Assembly: GCF_002242805.1 (NCBI RefSeq)
Contig: NZ_MCGQ01000005.1
Coordinates: forward strand, 189,566 to 253,565
Origin: Streptomyces diastatochromogenes
Lineage (GTDB): Bacteria; Actinomycetota; Actinomycetes; Streptomycetales; Streptomycetaceae
DNA length: 64,000 nucleotides
Reading direction: 5' to 3'
A program made the position numbers and the translations under genes. This document shows, in pieces, positions 17,462-27,456 of the stretch; the stretch's first letter is position 1; each line of letters starts with the position of its first letter. The notes under the pieces were generated by a model. The model worked only from the letters and a program-made list of their open reading frames with translations, did not search any database and had not been told where the DNA came from.

Positions 17462-17698
17462 TCAGCTGTTCGTCTTCATCAGGATGCCGAGGACGACGAT
17501 GCTCGCGAACCACAGCAGACCGATCACGACGGTGATGCGGTCGAGGTTGCGCTCGGCGACCGAGGAGCCGCCGACGGACGACTGCATGCCGCCACCGAAC
17601 ATGTCGGAGAGGCCGCCGCCCTTCCCCTTGTGCATCAGCACCAGCAGCATCAGCAGCAGGCTGAAGACGATCAGGGCGATCGAGAACCCCAAAACCAC
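17462..17698 (-). CDS. secG: Preprotein translocase subunit SecG
   Basis: This 78-residue membrane protein has two hydrophobic helices (about residues 4-24 and 55-73) separated by a conserved loop with HKGKGGGLSDMFGG, the hallmark of SecG in the SecYEG channel. The start is the GTG giving VVLGFSIALIV, matching the family. A longer in-frame start at 17749 would add an unconserved basic N-terminus. A weak AGGAAG lies 12-14 bases upstream. It follows tpiA in the conserved actinobacterial gap-pgk-tpiA-secG order, with a 96-base gap that may hold a separate promoter. Confidence 0.93.
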   Translation of the reverse strand: MVLGFSIALIVFSLLLMLLVLMHKGKGGGLSDMFGGGMQSSVGGSSVAERNLDRITVVIGLLWFASIVVLGILMKTNS

Positions 17699-17794
17699 GG
17701 CTGGACCAACTTCCTCGGATTCGGATGGACGACGGGGGCACCGCACCACGGCTGTGCCCCCGCCAGGGTACGACGAATCGCGTCTAGCGCATAC

Positions 17795-18571
17795 TCACTG
17801 GTCGCGGAAGCGCACGATCTTGACGAACTCGTCGGCGTCCAGCGACGCGCCGCCCACGAGGGCGCCGTCGATGTCGGCCTTCGCCATGATCTCGGCGACG
17901 TTGCCGGACTTCACGGAGCCGCCGTACTGGATGCGGACCTGGTCGGCCAGCTCCTGGGAGTACAGCTCGGCGATCTTGGCGCGGATGGCGGCGCAGACCT
18001 CCTGGGCGTCCTCGGCGCCGCAGACCTTGCCGGTACCGATGGCCCAGACGGGCTCGTAGGCGATCACGACGGTCTCGGCCTGCTCGGCCGGGAGGTCCTT
18101 CAGACCGCCCTCGACCTGGGCGAGCGTGTGCGTGACGTGGTTGCCCGCCTCGCGGACGTCCAGCTCCTCGCCGACGCACAGGATCGGGGTCAGGCCGTGC
18201 TTGTAGGCGGCCTTGACCTTGGCGTTCACCAGCTCGTCGGTCTCGTTGTGGTACTGGCGGCGCTCGGAGTGGCCGATCACCACGTAGGTGCACTTCAGCT
18301 TGGCCAGCATCGGGCCGGAGATCTCGCCGGTGTAGGCGCCGGAGTCGTGCTGCGAGATGTCCTGGGCGCCGTACTTGATCTTGAGCTTGTCGCCGTCGAC
18401 CAGGGTCTGCACGGAGCGCAGGTCGGTGAAGGGCGGCAGGACGGCGACCTCGACGGCCTCGTAGTCCTTGTCGGCCAGGGCGAAGGCGAGCTTCTGGACG
18501 TGCGCGATGGCCTCGAGGTGGTTGAGGTTCATCTTCCAGTTGCCCGCCATGATCGGCGTGCGCGTGCTCAT
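17795..18571 (-). CDS. tpiA: Triosephosphate isomerase
   Basis: This 258-residue TIM-barrel enzyme interconverts dihydroxyacetone phosphate and glyceraldehyde 3-phosphate. All catalytic residues are present: Lys13 in NWKM, His101 in GHSERR and Glu173 in [10 protein letters not shown]. The phosphate-binding YGGSV and GALVGGASL motifs are near the C-terminus. It begins 6 bases after the pgk stop, so the two are certainly co-transcribed. Confidence 0.98.
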   Translation of the reverse strand: MSTRTPIMAGNWKMNLNHLEAIAHVQKLAFALADKDYEAVEVAVLPPFTDLRSVQTLVDGDKLKIKYGAQDISQHDSGAYTGEISGPMLAKLKCTYVVIGHSERRQYHNETDELVNAKVKAAYKHGLTPILCVGEELDVREAGNHVTHTLAQVEGGLKDLPAEQAETVVIAYEPVWAIGTGKVCGAEDAQEVCAAIRAKIAELYSQELADQVRIQYGGSVKSGNVAEIMAKADIDGALVGGASLDADEFVKIVRFRDQ

Positions 18572-18577
18572 AAAGGG

Positions 18578-19789
18578 TCAGTCCTCCAGTGCGGCGAGGC
18601 CGGGGAGCGTCTTGCCCTCGAGGTATTCGAGGGAGGCGCCGCCACCGGTCGAGATGTGGCCGAATGCGTTCTCGTCGAAGCCGAGCGTACGCACGGCCGC
18701 GGCGGAGTCGCCGCCGCCGACGACGGTGAAGCCGTCGGATTCCACGAGGGCCTGGGCGACCGCCTTGGTGCCCTCGGCGTAGTCGGGGTGCTCGAAGACG
18801 CCCATGGGGCCGTTCCAGAAGACGGTCCGGGCGTCGGCGAGCTTCGAGGCGTACAGCTCTCGGGTCCTGGGGCCGATGTCCAGCCCCTCCTGGTCGGCGG
18901 GGATCTTGTCCGCGTCGACCACGGTGTTCTCGGTGGGAGCCTTGGCCTTCAGGTCCGGGAACTCCGGGGAGACCACGACGTCCACGGGGAGCAGCAGCTC
19001 GACGCCCTGCTTCTCGGCGCGCGCCATGTACTCGGTGACGACCGGGACCTGGTCCTCCTGGAGGAGGGAGATGCCGACCTCGTAGCCCTTGGCCTTGAGG
19101 AAGGTGTAGGCCATGCCGCCGCCGATGAGCAAGCGGTCGGCCTTGCCGAGCAGCTCGTCGATGACGGCGAGCTTGTCGGAGACCTTGGCGCCGCCGAGCG
19201 CGACGACGTAGGGGCGCTTGACGTCCTCGGTGAGCTTCTTCAGGACGCCGACCTCGGTGGCGATCAGGTAGCCGGCGTAGTGCGGCAGGCGGGCCGGGAG
19301 GTCGTACACGGAGGCGTGCTTGCGGTGCACGGCGCCGAAGCCGTCACCGACGTAGACGTCGGCGAGAGCCGCGAGCCGGTCGGCGAACTCGCCGCGCTCG
19401 GTGTCGTCCTTGGAGGTCTCGCCGGCGTTGAAGCGCAGGTTCTCGATGACCGCGACCTGGCCGGGCTGGAGGCCGTTCACGGCGTCGTGGGCGGCGGGGC
19501 CGACGGTGTCCTGGGCGAACGCGACCGGCGCGCCGAGGAGTTCACCGAGCCGCTCGGCGGCGGGCAGCAGCGAGAAGGCGGGGTCCGGGGCGCCCTTGGG
19601 ACGGCCCAGGTGCGAGGCGACGACCACCTTGGCGCCCGCCTCGGCGAGGGCCTTGACGGTGGGCAGGACGGCGCGGATGCGACCGTCGTCGGTGATGACG
19701 CCGTCGGCGAGCGGGACGTTGAGGTCGGCGCGGACGAAGACCCGCTTGCCGTCCACACCCGCGGTGAGAAGTTCGTCGATGGTCTTCAT
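18578..19789 (-). CDS. pgk: Phosphoglycerate kinase
   Basis: This 403-residue cytoplasmic kinase transfers phosphate from 1,3-bisphosphoglycerate to ADP. The PGK signature (KRVFVRADLNVPL) is near residues 14-26, followed by the VVASHLGRPKG block, and the nucleotide loop GGGDSAAAV is near the C-terminus. Length is normal. It sits between gap and tpiA, 6 bases before tpiA. A very stable stem-loop separates it from gap, which may reduce read-through and set the ratio of the two transcripts. Confidence 0.98.
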   Translation of the reverse strand: MKTIDELLTAGVDGKRVFVRADLNVPLADGVITDDGRIRAVLPTVKALAEAGAKVVVASHLGRPKGAPDPAFSLLPAAERLGELLGAPVAFAQDTVGPAAHDAVNGLQPGQVAVIENLRFNAGETSKDDTERGEFADRLAALADVYVGDGFGAVHRKHASVYDLPARLPHYAGYLIATEVGVLKKLTEDVKRPYVVALGGAKVSDKLAVIDELLGKADRLLIGGGMAYTFLKAKGYEVGISLLQEDQVPVVTEYMARAEKQGVELLLPVDVVVSPEFPDLKAKAPTENTVVDADKIPADQEGLDIGPRTRELYASKLADARTVFWNGPMGVFEHPDYAEGTKAVAQALVESDGFTVVGGGDSAAAVRTLGFDENAFGHISTGGGASLEYLEGKTLPGLAALED

Positions 19790-19870
19790 GAGAGGGGACT
19801 CCTGAGGAGGGCTCTTGTTCCTACGAGGGCCGATCTTCGCAGGTCGGCCGGGGCGGCCTGCACGCGCATC

Positions 19871-19908
19871 AGGGCTCGGACAGCGCGACGCTGCGCTGCC
19901 CGAGCCCT
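19871..19908. terminator. Stable stem-loop between gap and pgk
   Basis: AGGGCTCGG plus CAGCGC pair with GCGCTG plus CCGAGCCCT, giving 15 base pairs with one internal A/C mismatch and a 6-base loop. It lies 32 bases downstream of the gap stop and has no T-run, so it could be a terminator, a partial attenuator or an mRNA 3' stabiliser. Confidence 0.75.
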
Positions 19909-19939
19909 GTGTGACGCATCAGTTGCCTGCTACGGCCGA

Positions 19940-21028
<1,089 letters not shown>

Positions 21029-21079
21029 CTACCCCTCTGGGGGCCCCTGAGTGACATCGAGATGCCGCATACACGGGCA

Positions 21080-21114
21080 GGCGGTCCGTACCCGTCAGTA
21101 GGGTACGGACCGCC
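21080..21114. repeat. Perfect 14-bp inverted repeat upstream of gap
   Basis: GGCGGTCCGTACCC and GGGTACGGACCGCC are separated by 7 bases, about 130 bases before the gap start codon. It could be a second terminator for the carboxypeptidase gene, a leader attenuator of gap, or a regulator site. No T-run follows on the minus strand. Confidence 0.7.
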
Positions 21115-21240
21115 CGGAATCGGGGGTCGTTTCGCGCCTCTTTGTTATGTAATGCCGATGCCCGCGGACCCACTTTTCACTCGTTCGTGAGCGGGTCGGC
21201 TCACCTGATGCGTGACGCTTTCGCGCACCGTTGAGAGGGG

Positions 21241-21265
21241 GTCCCGCTCACCTGTTGAGCGGGAC
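21241..21265 (-). terminator. Terminator of the M14 carboxypeptidase gene
   Basis: A perfect 10-bp stem (GTCCCGCTCA / TGAGCGGGAC) with a 5-base loop lies 24 bases after the carboxypeptidase stop. Confidence 0.75.
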
Positions 21266-21288
21266 CGTCTCATCCGTCGAGCGCCGTC

Positions 21289-24243
21289 TCATCCTTCGAG
21301 CGAGGCGAACGCCTTCTTCAGCAGCGCCGCCCGGTCGGCCGCCGACGGCACCTGCTCCAGGCCGAAGCCGAGCAGCACGGTGTCCTCGGTGGTGACCGCT
21401 CCGAAGGTCTGGAAGAGCGTTCCGGTGCGCGTCCAGTCCTTGAGGACCGCCGGGCTGCCCGCGGGCGGCCCGGCCGCCTTCCAGGCACCCAGGGACGACT
21501 CGAAGCCCTCGGTGTCCTTCGCCGTACCGCCGACCACGAGCGAGGCGTCGTCGGCGAGGACGCCGTGCCCGCCGCTGCCCGGGTCGGTGATGTAGCTGAT
21601 GGAGACCTCGACGGACTTGCCGGCGTACGCGCTCAGGTCGAAGCTCACCTGCTGCCAGCCGCCGGAGCTGCCGGTGAGGCTGTGCCACGAACCGGTGGTG
21701 CCGGTCGCGGTGCAGGCGTTGTCCGCGAGCGTGAGGTAGTGCCTGAGCCAGGGGTGCTCGCCGATCAGGAACCCGGCCCCGCACTCGGCCGGTACGGCCG
21801 TCTTCGTGGCCCCGCCGGCCTCCGGGAGGGTCGTCCAGTCGTCGGCGCCCACGGTGTGGGCCTCGACGACCGCGTGGTCGTAGCCGGGCTCGGTGTCCCA
21901 CAACAGCCGGGTGCGCAGGGCGGGCTGGCCGGCGGCAGCGACTCCGGTGAGGTCGATGGTGCGGGTGAGGCGCTTGTAGGCGTCGTCGGTGTGCAGGGCC
22001 GCGGCCATGTAGGAGCCGGAGTACGGTCCGTACGGGCTGACGGTCCCGGCGAACCGGCCCGCGCCCGCGCTCTTGAACTGCGGGTACGTGTCGGCGGGCA
22101 GCTCGTCCGAGGTGATGCCGTAGGTGCCGGCCTTGTCGAGCGGGTTGCCGGGCGCGTCACCGACGGCGCCCGTGTAGCCGTCGAGGGCGCCGGAGCCGGT
22201 GAAGGCGGTGGCTCCCTTGGTCGACGTACGGCTGTAGGCGCCCAGGTAGTACTGGCTGAAGTCGTCCGAGAGGGTGCCGTCGCCGAGGTCGACGCTGCCG
22301 CCGGCCAGCTCGCCGGCCTCGATCAGCCGGCCGCCCTCGTTGAGGTAGGCGCGCAGCTGGAGCTGGGTGGCGTTGGCCGGTCCGCTCGCGCCCGAGTAGT
22401 GCACGACGGTCCTGAAGTGCTTCAGCACGCCGAGCGCGTCGGGCGCGCCCTGGGTGGCGACGTCCCACACGAGCGCCCGGTGCCCGGCCGCCTTCAGCGC
22501 GTCCACGTAGGTGTGCGCCTGCGCGGCGGCCGCGCCCTCCTCGGCGACGACGAGGGTGTCGGCCCTGGGCCGCTCGGCGACGGTGTAGGTGAAGTGGGAG
22601 CTGGAGACCTTCTTGCCGCTCCTGGTCCTGCCGGTGAACCACACCTCGACCTTGTCGCCCGGTTCGCCGTCCCGGACCTTGGCCCGGTACTCGTCGAAGT
22701 AGAGGTCGTCCTCACCGCCGTAGGTCTCGCCGCCCTTCCAGTGCCTGAGCGCCCTGTCCCGGGTACGGCCGCCGTTGACGCGGTACTTGAGTTCCTTGTC
22801 GCGCACGGACTTCCGTACGACGACCGAGACCTCCTGGTCCGCGCCCCGCGCGTACGACATGGAGAATGCGGCCGGGGTGAAGTCGGCGGCGCTCAGGCCG
22901 ACCGACGAGACCGGCCGGTCGGGGTGGGCGGCGGTCTCGGCGACGGAGAGCGCGAACGGGATGTTCTTCTCGAACTCCTGCTGGATCAGCTTCGCGTCGT
23001 CGGGGAAGTTGAAGACCGACTGGCAGTCGGCGGCGTTCCAGGCGTCGTTCGGGTCGATGTCCGACGCGGTCTGGCAGGTCGACATCTCGGGGGTGAACAT
23101 CGCCATGCCGTTGACGTTCGAGGCGTGGCCGTCCGCTTCGCCGTTGGTCGTGTACAGCTCCGAGGAGACCTGCGAACGGTAGCCCGGGATGGCCGGGTTG
23201 TCCGGGGTGCCGGCGAGCGCCTTGTAGAGCACGTCGTCCGGGGTGGGGGTGGCGACCTGCCAGCCGACGCCGTAGAGGAGGAGTTCGGCGGCGGAGTGGT
23301 AGTTGATGCCGTAGGTGAAACCGATGCGCTTCTCGAAGGCGTCGAGGGCCTTGGTCTCCGGCTCGGACTCCGGGCTCGCGCCGCGGTAGGTCTGGCTGGT
23401 GGGGTTCGGGGACGAACCCTCGTCGTCGTAGCCCCACTTGTAGGGGAAGTTGCGGTTGAGGTCGACGCCGTCACCCGTGCCGATGACGCCGTCGCCGTTG
23501 ACGTCCCGCAGGTTCTTGCGCCACAGGCGGGTGGTGGAGTCCTTGAACGTGTAGTCGTAGCCGTCGGGGTTGGCCGAGATGACGAACCACAGCTCGGTGG
23601 AGTCGACGATCTTCTTGACGCGCTTGTCGGTCTTGTAATGGTCCAGGTAGTAGTGCATCAGACGCCGGGTCATCTCCGGTGTGATCCACTCGCGCGCGTG
23701 CTGGTTGGACATGTACAGCACGGCGGGCTTGGAGCCGTCCTTCGACTTCTTCGCGTTCCCGGTCAGTTTGAGCGCGAGGATGTCCTGGCCATTGATCGTC
23801 TTGCCGATGGACTCGACCTTGGCGAGATCCGGGTGGGCCTGCCCGGTCCGGACGATCTCCTGTTCCAGACCTCCGCTGCCGCCGTAGGGCCGGAACACGC
23901 CCTGGGCGGCGCCCTCGACGCGGGCCTCGGCCCTGGCCGAGAGGGTGTGCTCGGCGAGGTGGACGCCCTGCTTCTCGAGCTTTCTCGCCTGCTCGTCGGT
24001 GAGGTAGACCTCGACGGTGGTCTTCCCGTGCCCGGCCACCTGCTCGCCGAGTTCATGGCCGTCCTGCCCGGCCTTGAGGAGCAGGGGAATCTGCTTCTGG
24101 GTGACGTCCGCTCGGAAGACCTTGACCTCGTCGGGGTCGGACGGGGCGGGACTTCCGCTCTGCGCCTGGGCGATGGGCGCAAGGCTCGCTCCCCCGATCA
24201 GGAGCGCGCCGACAGCGAGGATCGATCTCGCTCTGTGTCTCAT
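21289..24243 (-). CDS. Secreted M14 zinc carboxypeptidase with C-terminal extension
   Basis: This 984-residue secreted metallopeptidase has a signal peptide (basic start, hydrophobic core, cleavage after AQA near residue 27). The M14 catalytic domain has zinc ligands His182 and Glu185 in NQHAREW, His316 in INYHSAAE, the substrate residues in DLNRNFPY, and catalytic Glu386 in FTPEMSTCQ. The half after about residue 480 is not peptidase. It contains a beta-rich region with an immune-inhibitor-A-like jellyroll pattern (LRTRLLWDTEPGYDHAVVEA, then SFDLSAYAGKSVEVSISY), probably for substrate or wall binding. It is a single-gene unit with its own terminator. It releases C-terminal residues from extracellular peptides. 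Confidence 0.92.
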   Translation of the reverse strand: MRHRARSILAVGALLIGGASLAPIAQAQSGSPAPSDPDEVKVFRADVTQKQIPLLLKAGQDGHELGEQVAGHGKTTVEVYLTDEQARKLEKQGVHLAEHTLSARAEARVEGAAQGVFRPYGGSGGLEQEIVRTGQAHPDLAKVESIGKTINGQDILALKLTGNAKKSKDGSKPAVLYMSNQHAREWITPEMTRRLMHYYLDHYKTDKRVKKIVDSTELWFVISANPDGYDYTFKDSTTRLWRKNLRDVNGDGVIGTGDGVDLNRNFPYKWGYDDEGSSPNPTSQTYRGASPESEPETKALDAFEKRIGFTYGINYHSAAELLLYGVGWQVATPTPDDVLYKALAGTPDNPAIPGYRSQVSSELYTTNGEADGHASNVNGMAMFTPEMSTCQTASDIDPNDAWNAADCQSVFNFPDDAKLIQQEFEKNIPFALSVAETAAHPDRPVSSVGLSAADFTPAAFSMSYARGADQEVSVVVRKSVRDKELKYRVNGGRTRDRALRHWKGGETYGGEDDLYFDEYRAKVRDGEPGDKVEVWFTGRTRSGKKVSSSHFTYTVAERPRADTLVVAEEGAAAAQAHTYVDALKAAGHRALVWDVATQGAPDALGVLKHFRTVVHYSGASGPANATQLQLRAYLNEGGRLIEAGELAGGSVDLGDGTLSDDFSQYYLGAYSRTSTKGATAFTGSGALDGYTGAVGDAPGNPLDKAGTYGITSDELPADTYPQFKSAGAGRFAGTVSPYGPYSGSYMAAALHTDDAYKRLTRTIDLTGVAAAGQPALRTRLLWDTEPGYDHAVVEAHTVGADDWTTLPEAGGATKTAVPAECGAGFLIGEHPWLRHYLTLADNACTATGTTGSWHSLTGSSGGWQQVSFDLSAYAGKSVEVSISYITDPGSGGHGVLADDASLVVGGTAKDTEGFESSLGAWKAAGPPAGSPAVLKDWTRTGTLFQTFGAVTTEDTVLLGFGLEQVPSAADRAALLKKAFASLEG

Positions 24244-24338
24244 GAACCCCCCTACCGGTAGTCCGCCACAGCGGCGAACAGGTTGCCAGGCTCATGTCAC
24301 ATCATGATCGAGTCAAGACCGCCTCATGGACACGCAAA

Positions 24339-24377
24339 CGCCGGTGCCGACCACCCGAATGGACGTCGGCACCGGCG
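24339..24377 (-). terminator. Terminator after whiA
   Basis: A perfect 13-bp stem (CGCCGGTGCCGAC / GTCGGCACCGGCG, 13-base loop) lies 19 bases after the whiA stop and closes the uvrC-rapZ-yvcK-whiA operon. Confidence 0.85.
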
Positions 24378-24395
24378 AGTTGACGGTGTTTCGGG

Positions 24396-25385
24396 TCAGC
24401 CCGCCAGGTTGTCGGCCAGCTCCTCGCTGAGGTTGGCCTCCGTGCCCGGGATGCCCAGGTCGGCGGCGCGCTTGTCGGCCATCGCCAGCAGACGGCGGAT
24501 ACGGCCGGCGACCGCGTCCTTGGTCAGCGGCGGGTCGGCGAGGGCGCCCAGCTCCTCCAGGGATGCCTGCTTGTGCTCCATGCGCAGCTGGCCCGCGGCC
24601 GCGAGGTGCTCGGGCACCTCGTCGCCGAGGATCTCCAGGGCGCGCTGGACGCGGGCACCGGCCGCCACGGCGGCGCGGGCCGAGCGGCGCAGGTTGGCGT
24701 CGTCGAAGTTCGCGAGCCGGTTGGCGGTGGCCCGCACCTCGCGCCGCATCCGGCGCTCCTCCCAGGCCAGCACGGACTCGTGCGCACCGAGCCGGGTCAG
24801 CAGGGCGCCGATCGCGTCACCGTCGCGCACGACGACCCGGTCCACCCCGCGCACCTCGCGGGCCTTCGCCGCGATGGACAGCCGGCGTGCGGCACCCACC
24901 AGCGCGAGCGCGGCCTCCGGGCCCGGGCACGTCACCTCCAGGGAGGAGGAACGGCCGGGCTCGGTCAGCGAGCCGTGCGCCAGAAAGGCCCCGCGCCAGG
25001 CCGCCTCCGCATCACAGGTGGCCCCGGAGACCACCTGCGGGGGCAGGCCGCGGATCGGGCGGCCCCGGCCGTCGACGAGGCCCGTCTGGCGGGCCAGCTG
25101 GTCGCCGCCCGCGACCACGCGCACGACGTAGCGCGAGCCGCGGCGCAGGCCGCCGGGCGCCATCACGATCAGTTCCGAACTGTGGCCGAAGATCTCCAGG
25201 ATGTCCCGCTTGAGCCGGCGGGCCGCCATCGCGGTGTCCAGCTCCGCCTCGATCACGATGCGCCCGCTCACCAGGTGAAGGCCGCCGGCGAACCGCAGAA
25301 TGGCGGAGACCTCCGCCTTCCTGCAGCAGGTCCGGGTGACGGGGAGCCGGGAGATCTCGTCCTTCACCGCTGCCGTCATCGCCAT
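24396..25385 (-). CDS. whiA: Sporulation transcription factor WhiA
   Basis: This 329-residue regulator has an N-terminal degenerate LAGLIDADG homing-endonuclease-like domain ([10 protein letters not shown]...[11 protein letters not shown]) and a C-terminal helix-turn-helix ([27 protein letters not shown]). WhiA works with WhiB to start sporulation septation and chromosome segregation in Streptomyces aerial hyphae. It is a fusion of an endonuclease scaffold with a DNA-binding domain and has no nuclease activity. The ATG at 25385 lies inside the end of yvcK (10-base overlap). In other streptomycetes whiA also has a developmental promoter inside yvcK; this was not identified here by sequence alone. 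Confidence 0.98.
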   Translation of the reverse strand: MAMTAAVKDEISRLPVTRTCCRKAEVSAILRFAGGLHLVSGRIVIEAELDTAMAARRLKRDILEIFGHSSELIVMAPGGLRRGSRYVVRVVAGGDQLARQTGLVDGRGRPIRGLPPQVVSGATCDAEAAWRGAFLAHGSLTEPGRSSSLEVTCPGPEAALALVGAARRLSIAAKAREVRGVDRVVVRDGDAIGALLTRLGAHESVLAWEERRMRREVRATANRLANFDDANLRRSARAAVAAGARVQRALEILGDEVPEHLAAAGQLRMEHKQASLEELGALADPPLTKDAVAGRIRRLLAMADKRAADLGIPGTEANLSEELADNLAG

Positions 25386-26470
25386 GGGCCGATCCTTCCA
25401 TGCATCCGAAAAATACGGTCGTACGCGGCGGCCAGCAGCTCCGGGTCGTGCCGGGGGCTGCCGTCGGTCCGGGCCACCGGCGCCAGCTCGACCGCGGCTC
25501 CCAGCCTCTTGGCGGCCTCGGTGAGCGAGTCGCGGTCGGGCACCGCGGCCTCGTCGGCCAGCACCACGTCCAGGGCGAGTTTAGGGGCGTGTCGGCCCAA
25601 AACCTCCAAATGACGCTGCGGGGAGAAGCCCTCGGTTTCTCCGGGCTGCGGGGCGAGGTTCAGGGACAGGACCTTGCGCGCCTTGGTCTCGGTCAGGGCG
25701 TCCAGCAGCTCCGGGACGAGCAGGTGCGGGATGACCGAGGAGAACCAGGAGCCGGGGCCGAGCACCACCCAGTCCGCGTCCAGGACCGCGGCGACGGCCT
25801 CGGGAACGGCGGGCGGGTCGTGCGGCACGAGGTGCACCGACTGCACCTCGCCGGGGGTGAGGGCGACGGTCGCCTGCCCGCGCACGGTGTCCACGTCCTC
25901 GGGGCGCTCCGGATCGTGCCCCTTGACCAGGGCCTGCAGCTCCAGCGGTACGGCGGACATGGGGAGCACCCGGCCGTGCGCGCCGAGCAGCTTGCCGACC
26001 AGGTCCAGGGCCTGGACGTGGTCGCCGAGCTGCTCCCACAGGGCCACGATCAGCAGGTTGCCGACCGCGTGGTCGTGCAGGTCGCCCTGGGACTGGAAGC
26101 GGTGCTGGATGACCCGGGCCCAGGTCTGGCCCCAGTCGTCGTCACCGCACAGCGCGGCGAGGGCCTTGCGCAGATCGCCCGGGGGCAGCACGCCCAGCTC
26201 GTCGCGCAAGCGCCCGCTGGAGCCGCCGTCGTCGGCCACCGTGACGACGGCGGTGAGGTCGCCGGTGATCCGGCGCAGCGCGGCGAGCGAGGCGGACAGG
26301 CCCATGCCACCGCCGAGGGCGACGACCTTGGGCTGTGCGCCGCGCCGGCGGGCCCGGCCGCCGCGGACCTCAGCGGGGCGAGCCGCCCGCGCAACGGCCG
26401 CGGCACGGCTCGAGCGACCCTCCGGCACCACCCGGCGCAGCCTGCTCAGCCGCGGTGTACGTTCCGTCAT
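25376..26470 (-). CDS. yvcK: YvcK/CofD-family gluconeogenesis factor
   Basis: This 364-residue protein has the nucleotide-sugar-binding CofD fold. [14 protein letters not shown] is near residues 53-66 and [17 protein letters not shown] near 77-93. The family (YvcK, CuvA in mycobacteria) affects cell-wall precursor supply and growth on gluconeogenic carbon and binds UDP-sugars. An unusual Arg/Ala-rich N-terminal extension of about 45 residues precedes the fold. The start overlaps the rapZ stop (ATGA) and its 3' end overlaps whiA. Confidence 0.93.
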   Translation of the reverse strand: MTERTPRLSRLRRVVPEGRSSRAAAVARAARPAEVRGGRARRRGAQPKVVALGGGMGLSASLAALRRITGDLTAVVTVADDGGSSGRLRDELGVLPPGDLRKALAALCGDDDWGQTWARVIQHRFQSQGDLHDHAVGNLLIVALWEQLGDHVQALDLVGKLLGAHGRVLPMSAVPLELQALVKGHDPERPEDVDTVRGQATVALTPGEVQSVHLVPHDPPAVPEAVAAVLDADWVVLGPGSWFSSVIPHLLVPELLDALTETKARKVLSLNLAPQPGETEGFSPQRHLEVLGRHAPKLALDVVLADEAAVPDRDSLTEAAKRLGAAVELAPVARTDGSPRHDPELLAAAYDRIFRMHGRIGPWR

Positions 26471-27456
26471 TCCCGTCCCATGTCCCGGTGTACGAGCACC
26501 GTCTCCACGCCCTCGGCCGCGAGTCGCGCGGCGAGCTTCTCCGACACCGCGACCGAGCGGTGCTTGCCGCCGGTACAGCCGATGGCGATGGTCACATACC
26601 GCTTGCCCTCGCGCCGGTAGCCGGCCGCGATGAGCCGCAGCAGCTCGGCGTACCGGTCGAGGAACTCCTTGGCTCCGGGCTGGTTGAAGACGTAGGCGGA
26701 GACCTCCTCGTTGAGGCCGGTGTACGGGCGCAGCTCCGGGACCCAGTGCGGGTTGGGCAGGAACCGCATGTCCGCGACCAGGTCGGCGTCGACCGGCAGG
26801 CCGTACTTGAAGCCGAAGGACATCACGGTGGCCCGCAGCTCGGGCTCCTCCTCGCCCGCGAACTGGGCGTCCATCTTGGCGCGCAGCTCGTGCACGTTGA
26901 GGCTGGAGGTGTCGATCACCAGGTCGGCGTCGCCGCGCAGCTCACGCAGCAGCTCGCGCTCGGCGGCGATGCCGTCGACGATGCGGCCGTCGCCCTGGAG
27001 GGGGTGCGGGCGGCGCACCGACTCGAAGCGGCGCACCAGGGCGTCGTCCGAGGACTCCAGGAAGACGATCCGGCGCGTGACGGCCCGGCTGTCGAGGTCG
27101 GCGAGGGACTCGCGCAGGTTGTCGAAGAAGCGCCGCCCGCGTACGTCGACGACGACCGCGATCCGCGCCACGTTGCCCTGGGAGCGGGCGCCCAGCTCCA
27201 CCATGGTGGGGATCAGGGCCGGCGGGAGGTTGTCCACGACGAACCAGCCGAGGTCCTCCAGACACTTCGCGGCCGTCGACCGGCCCGCTCCGGACATGCC
27301 GGAGATGATCACCAGCTCGGGGATGGCCGCTTCGGGGGCCCCGGCCGGAGTGGCATCCGTACTCACCTGTGCTCCGTTTTCCTGAGCCGCCTGCTGCGGC
27401 TCCCCCGCGGCCGTCTGATCTCGGTCCGCTGTGGGCTGTGCGTCGTGCTCGGTCAT
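26467..27456 (-). CDS. rapZ: RNase adapter protein RapZ (YvcJ) family nucleotide-binding protein
   Basis: This 329-residue protein has an N-terminal P-loop domain and a C-terminal RapZ domain ([21 protein letters not shown]). In Enterobacteria RapZ senses glucosamine 6-phosphate and guides sRNA decay. In actinobacteria the role is unknown. The Walker A reads GMSGAGRS, with arginine in the place of the usual lysine, as seen in other Streptomyces RapZ proteins. An acidic, Gln-rich N-terminal tail of about 45 residues is added. ATGA overlaps exist at both ends (uvrC stop, yvcK start). Confidence 0.94.
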   Translation of the reverse strand: MTEHDAQPTADRDQTAAGEPQQAAQENGAQVSTDATPAGAPEAAIPELVIISGMSGAGRSTAAKCLEDLGWFVVDNLPPALIPTMVELGARSQGNVARIAVVVDVRGRRFFDNLRESLADLDSRAVTRRIVFLESSDDALVRRFESVRRPHPLQGDGRIVDGIAAERELLRELRGDADLVIDTSSLNVHELRAKMDAQFAGEEEPELRATVMSFGFKYGLPVDADLVADMRFLPNPHWVPELRPYTGLNEEVSAYVFNQPGAKEFLDRYAELLRLIAAGYRREGKRYVTIAIGCTGGKHRSVAVSEKLAARLAAEGVETVLVHRDMGRE

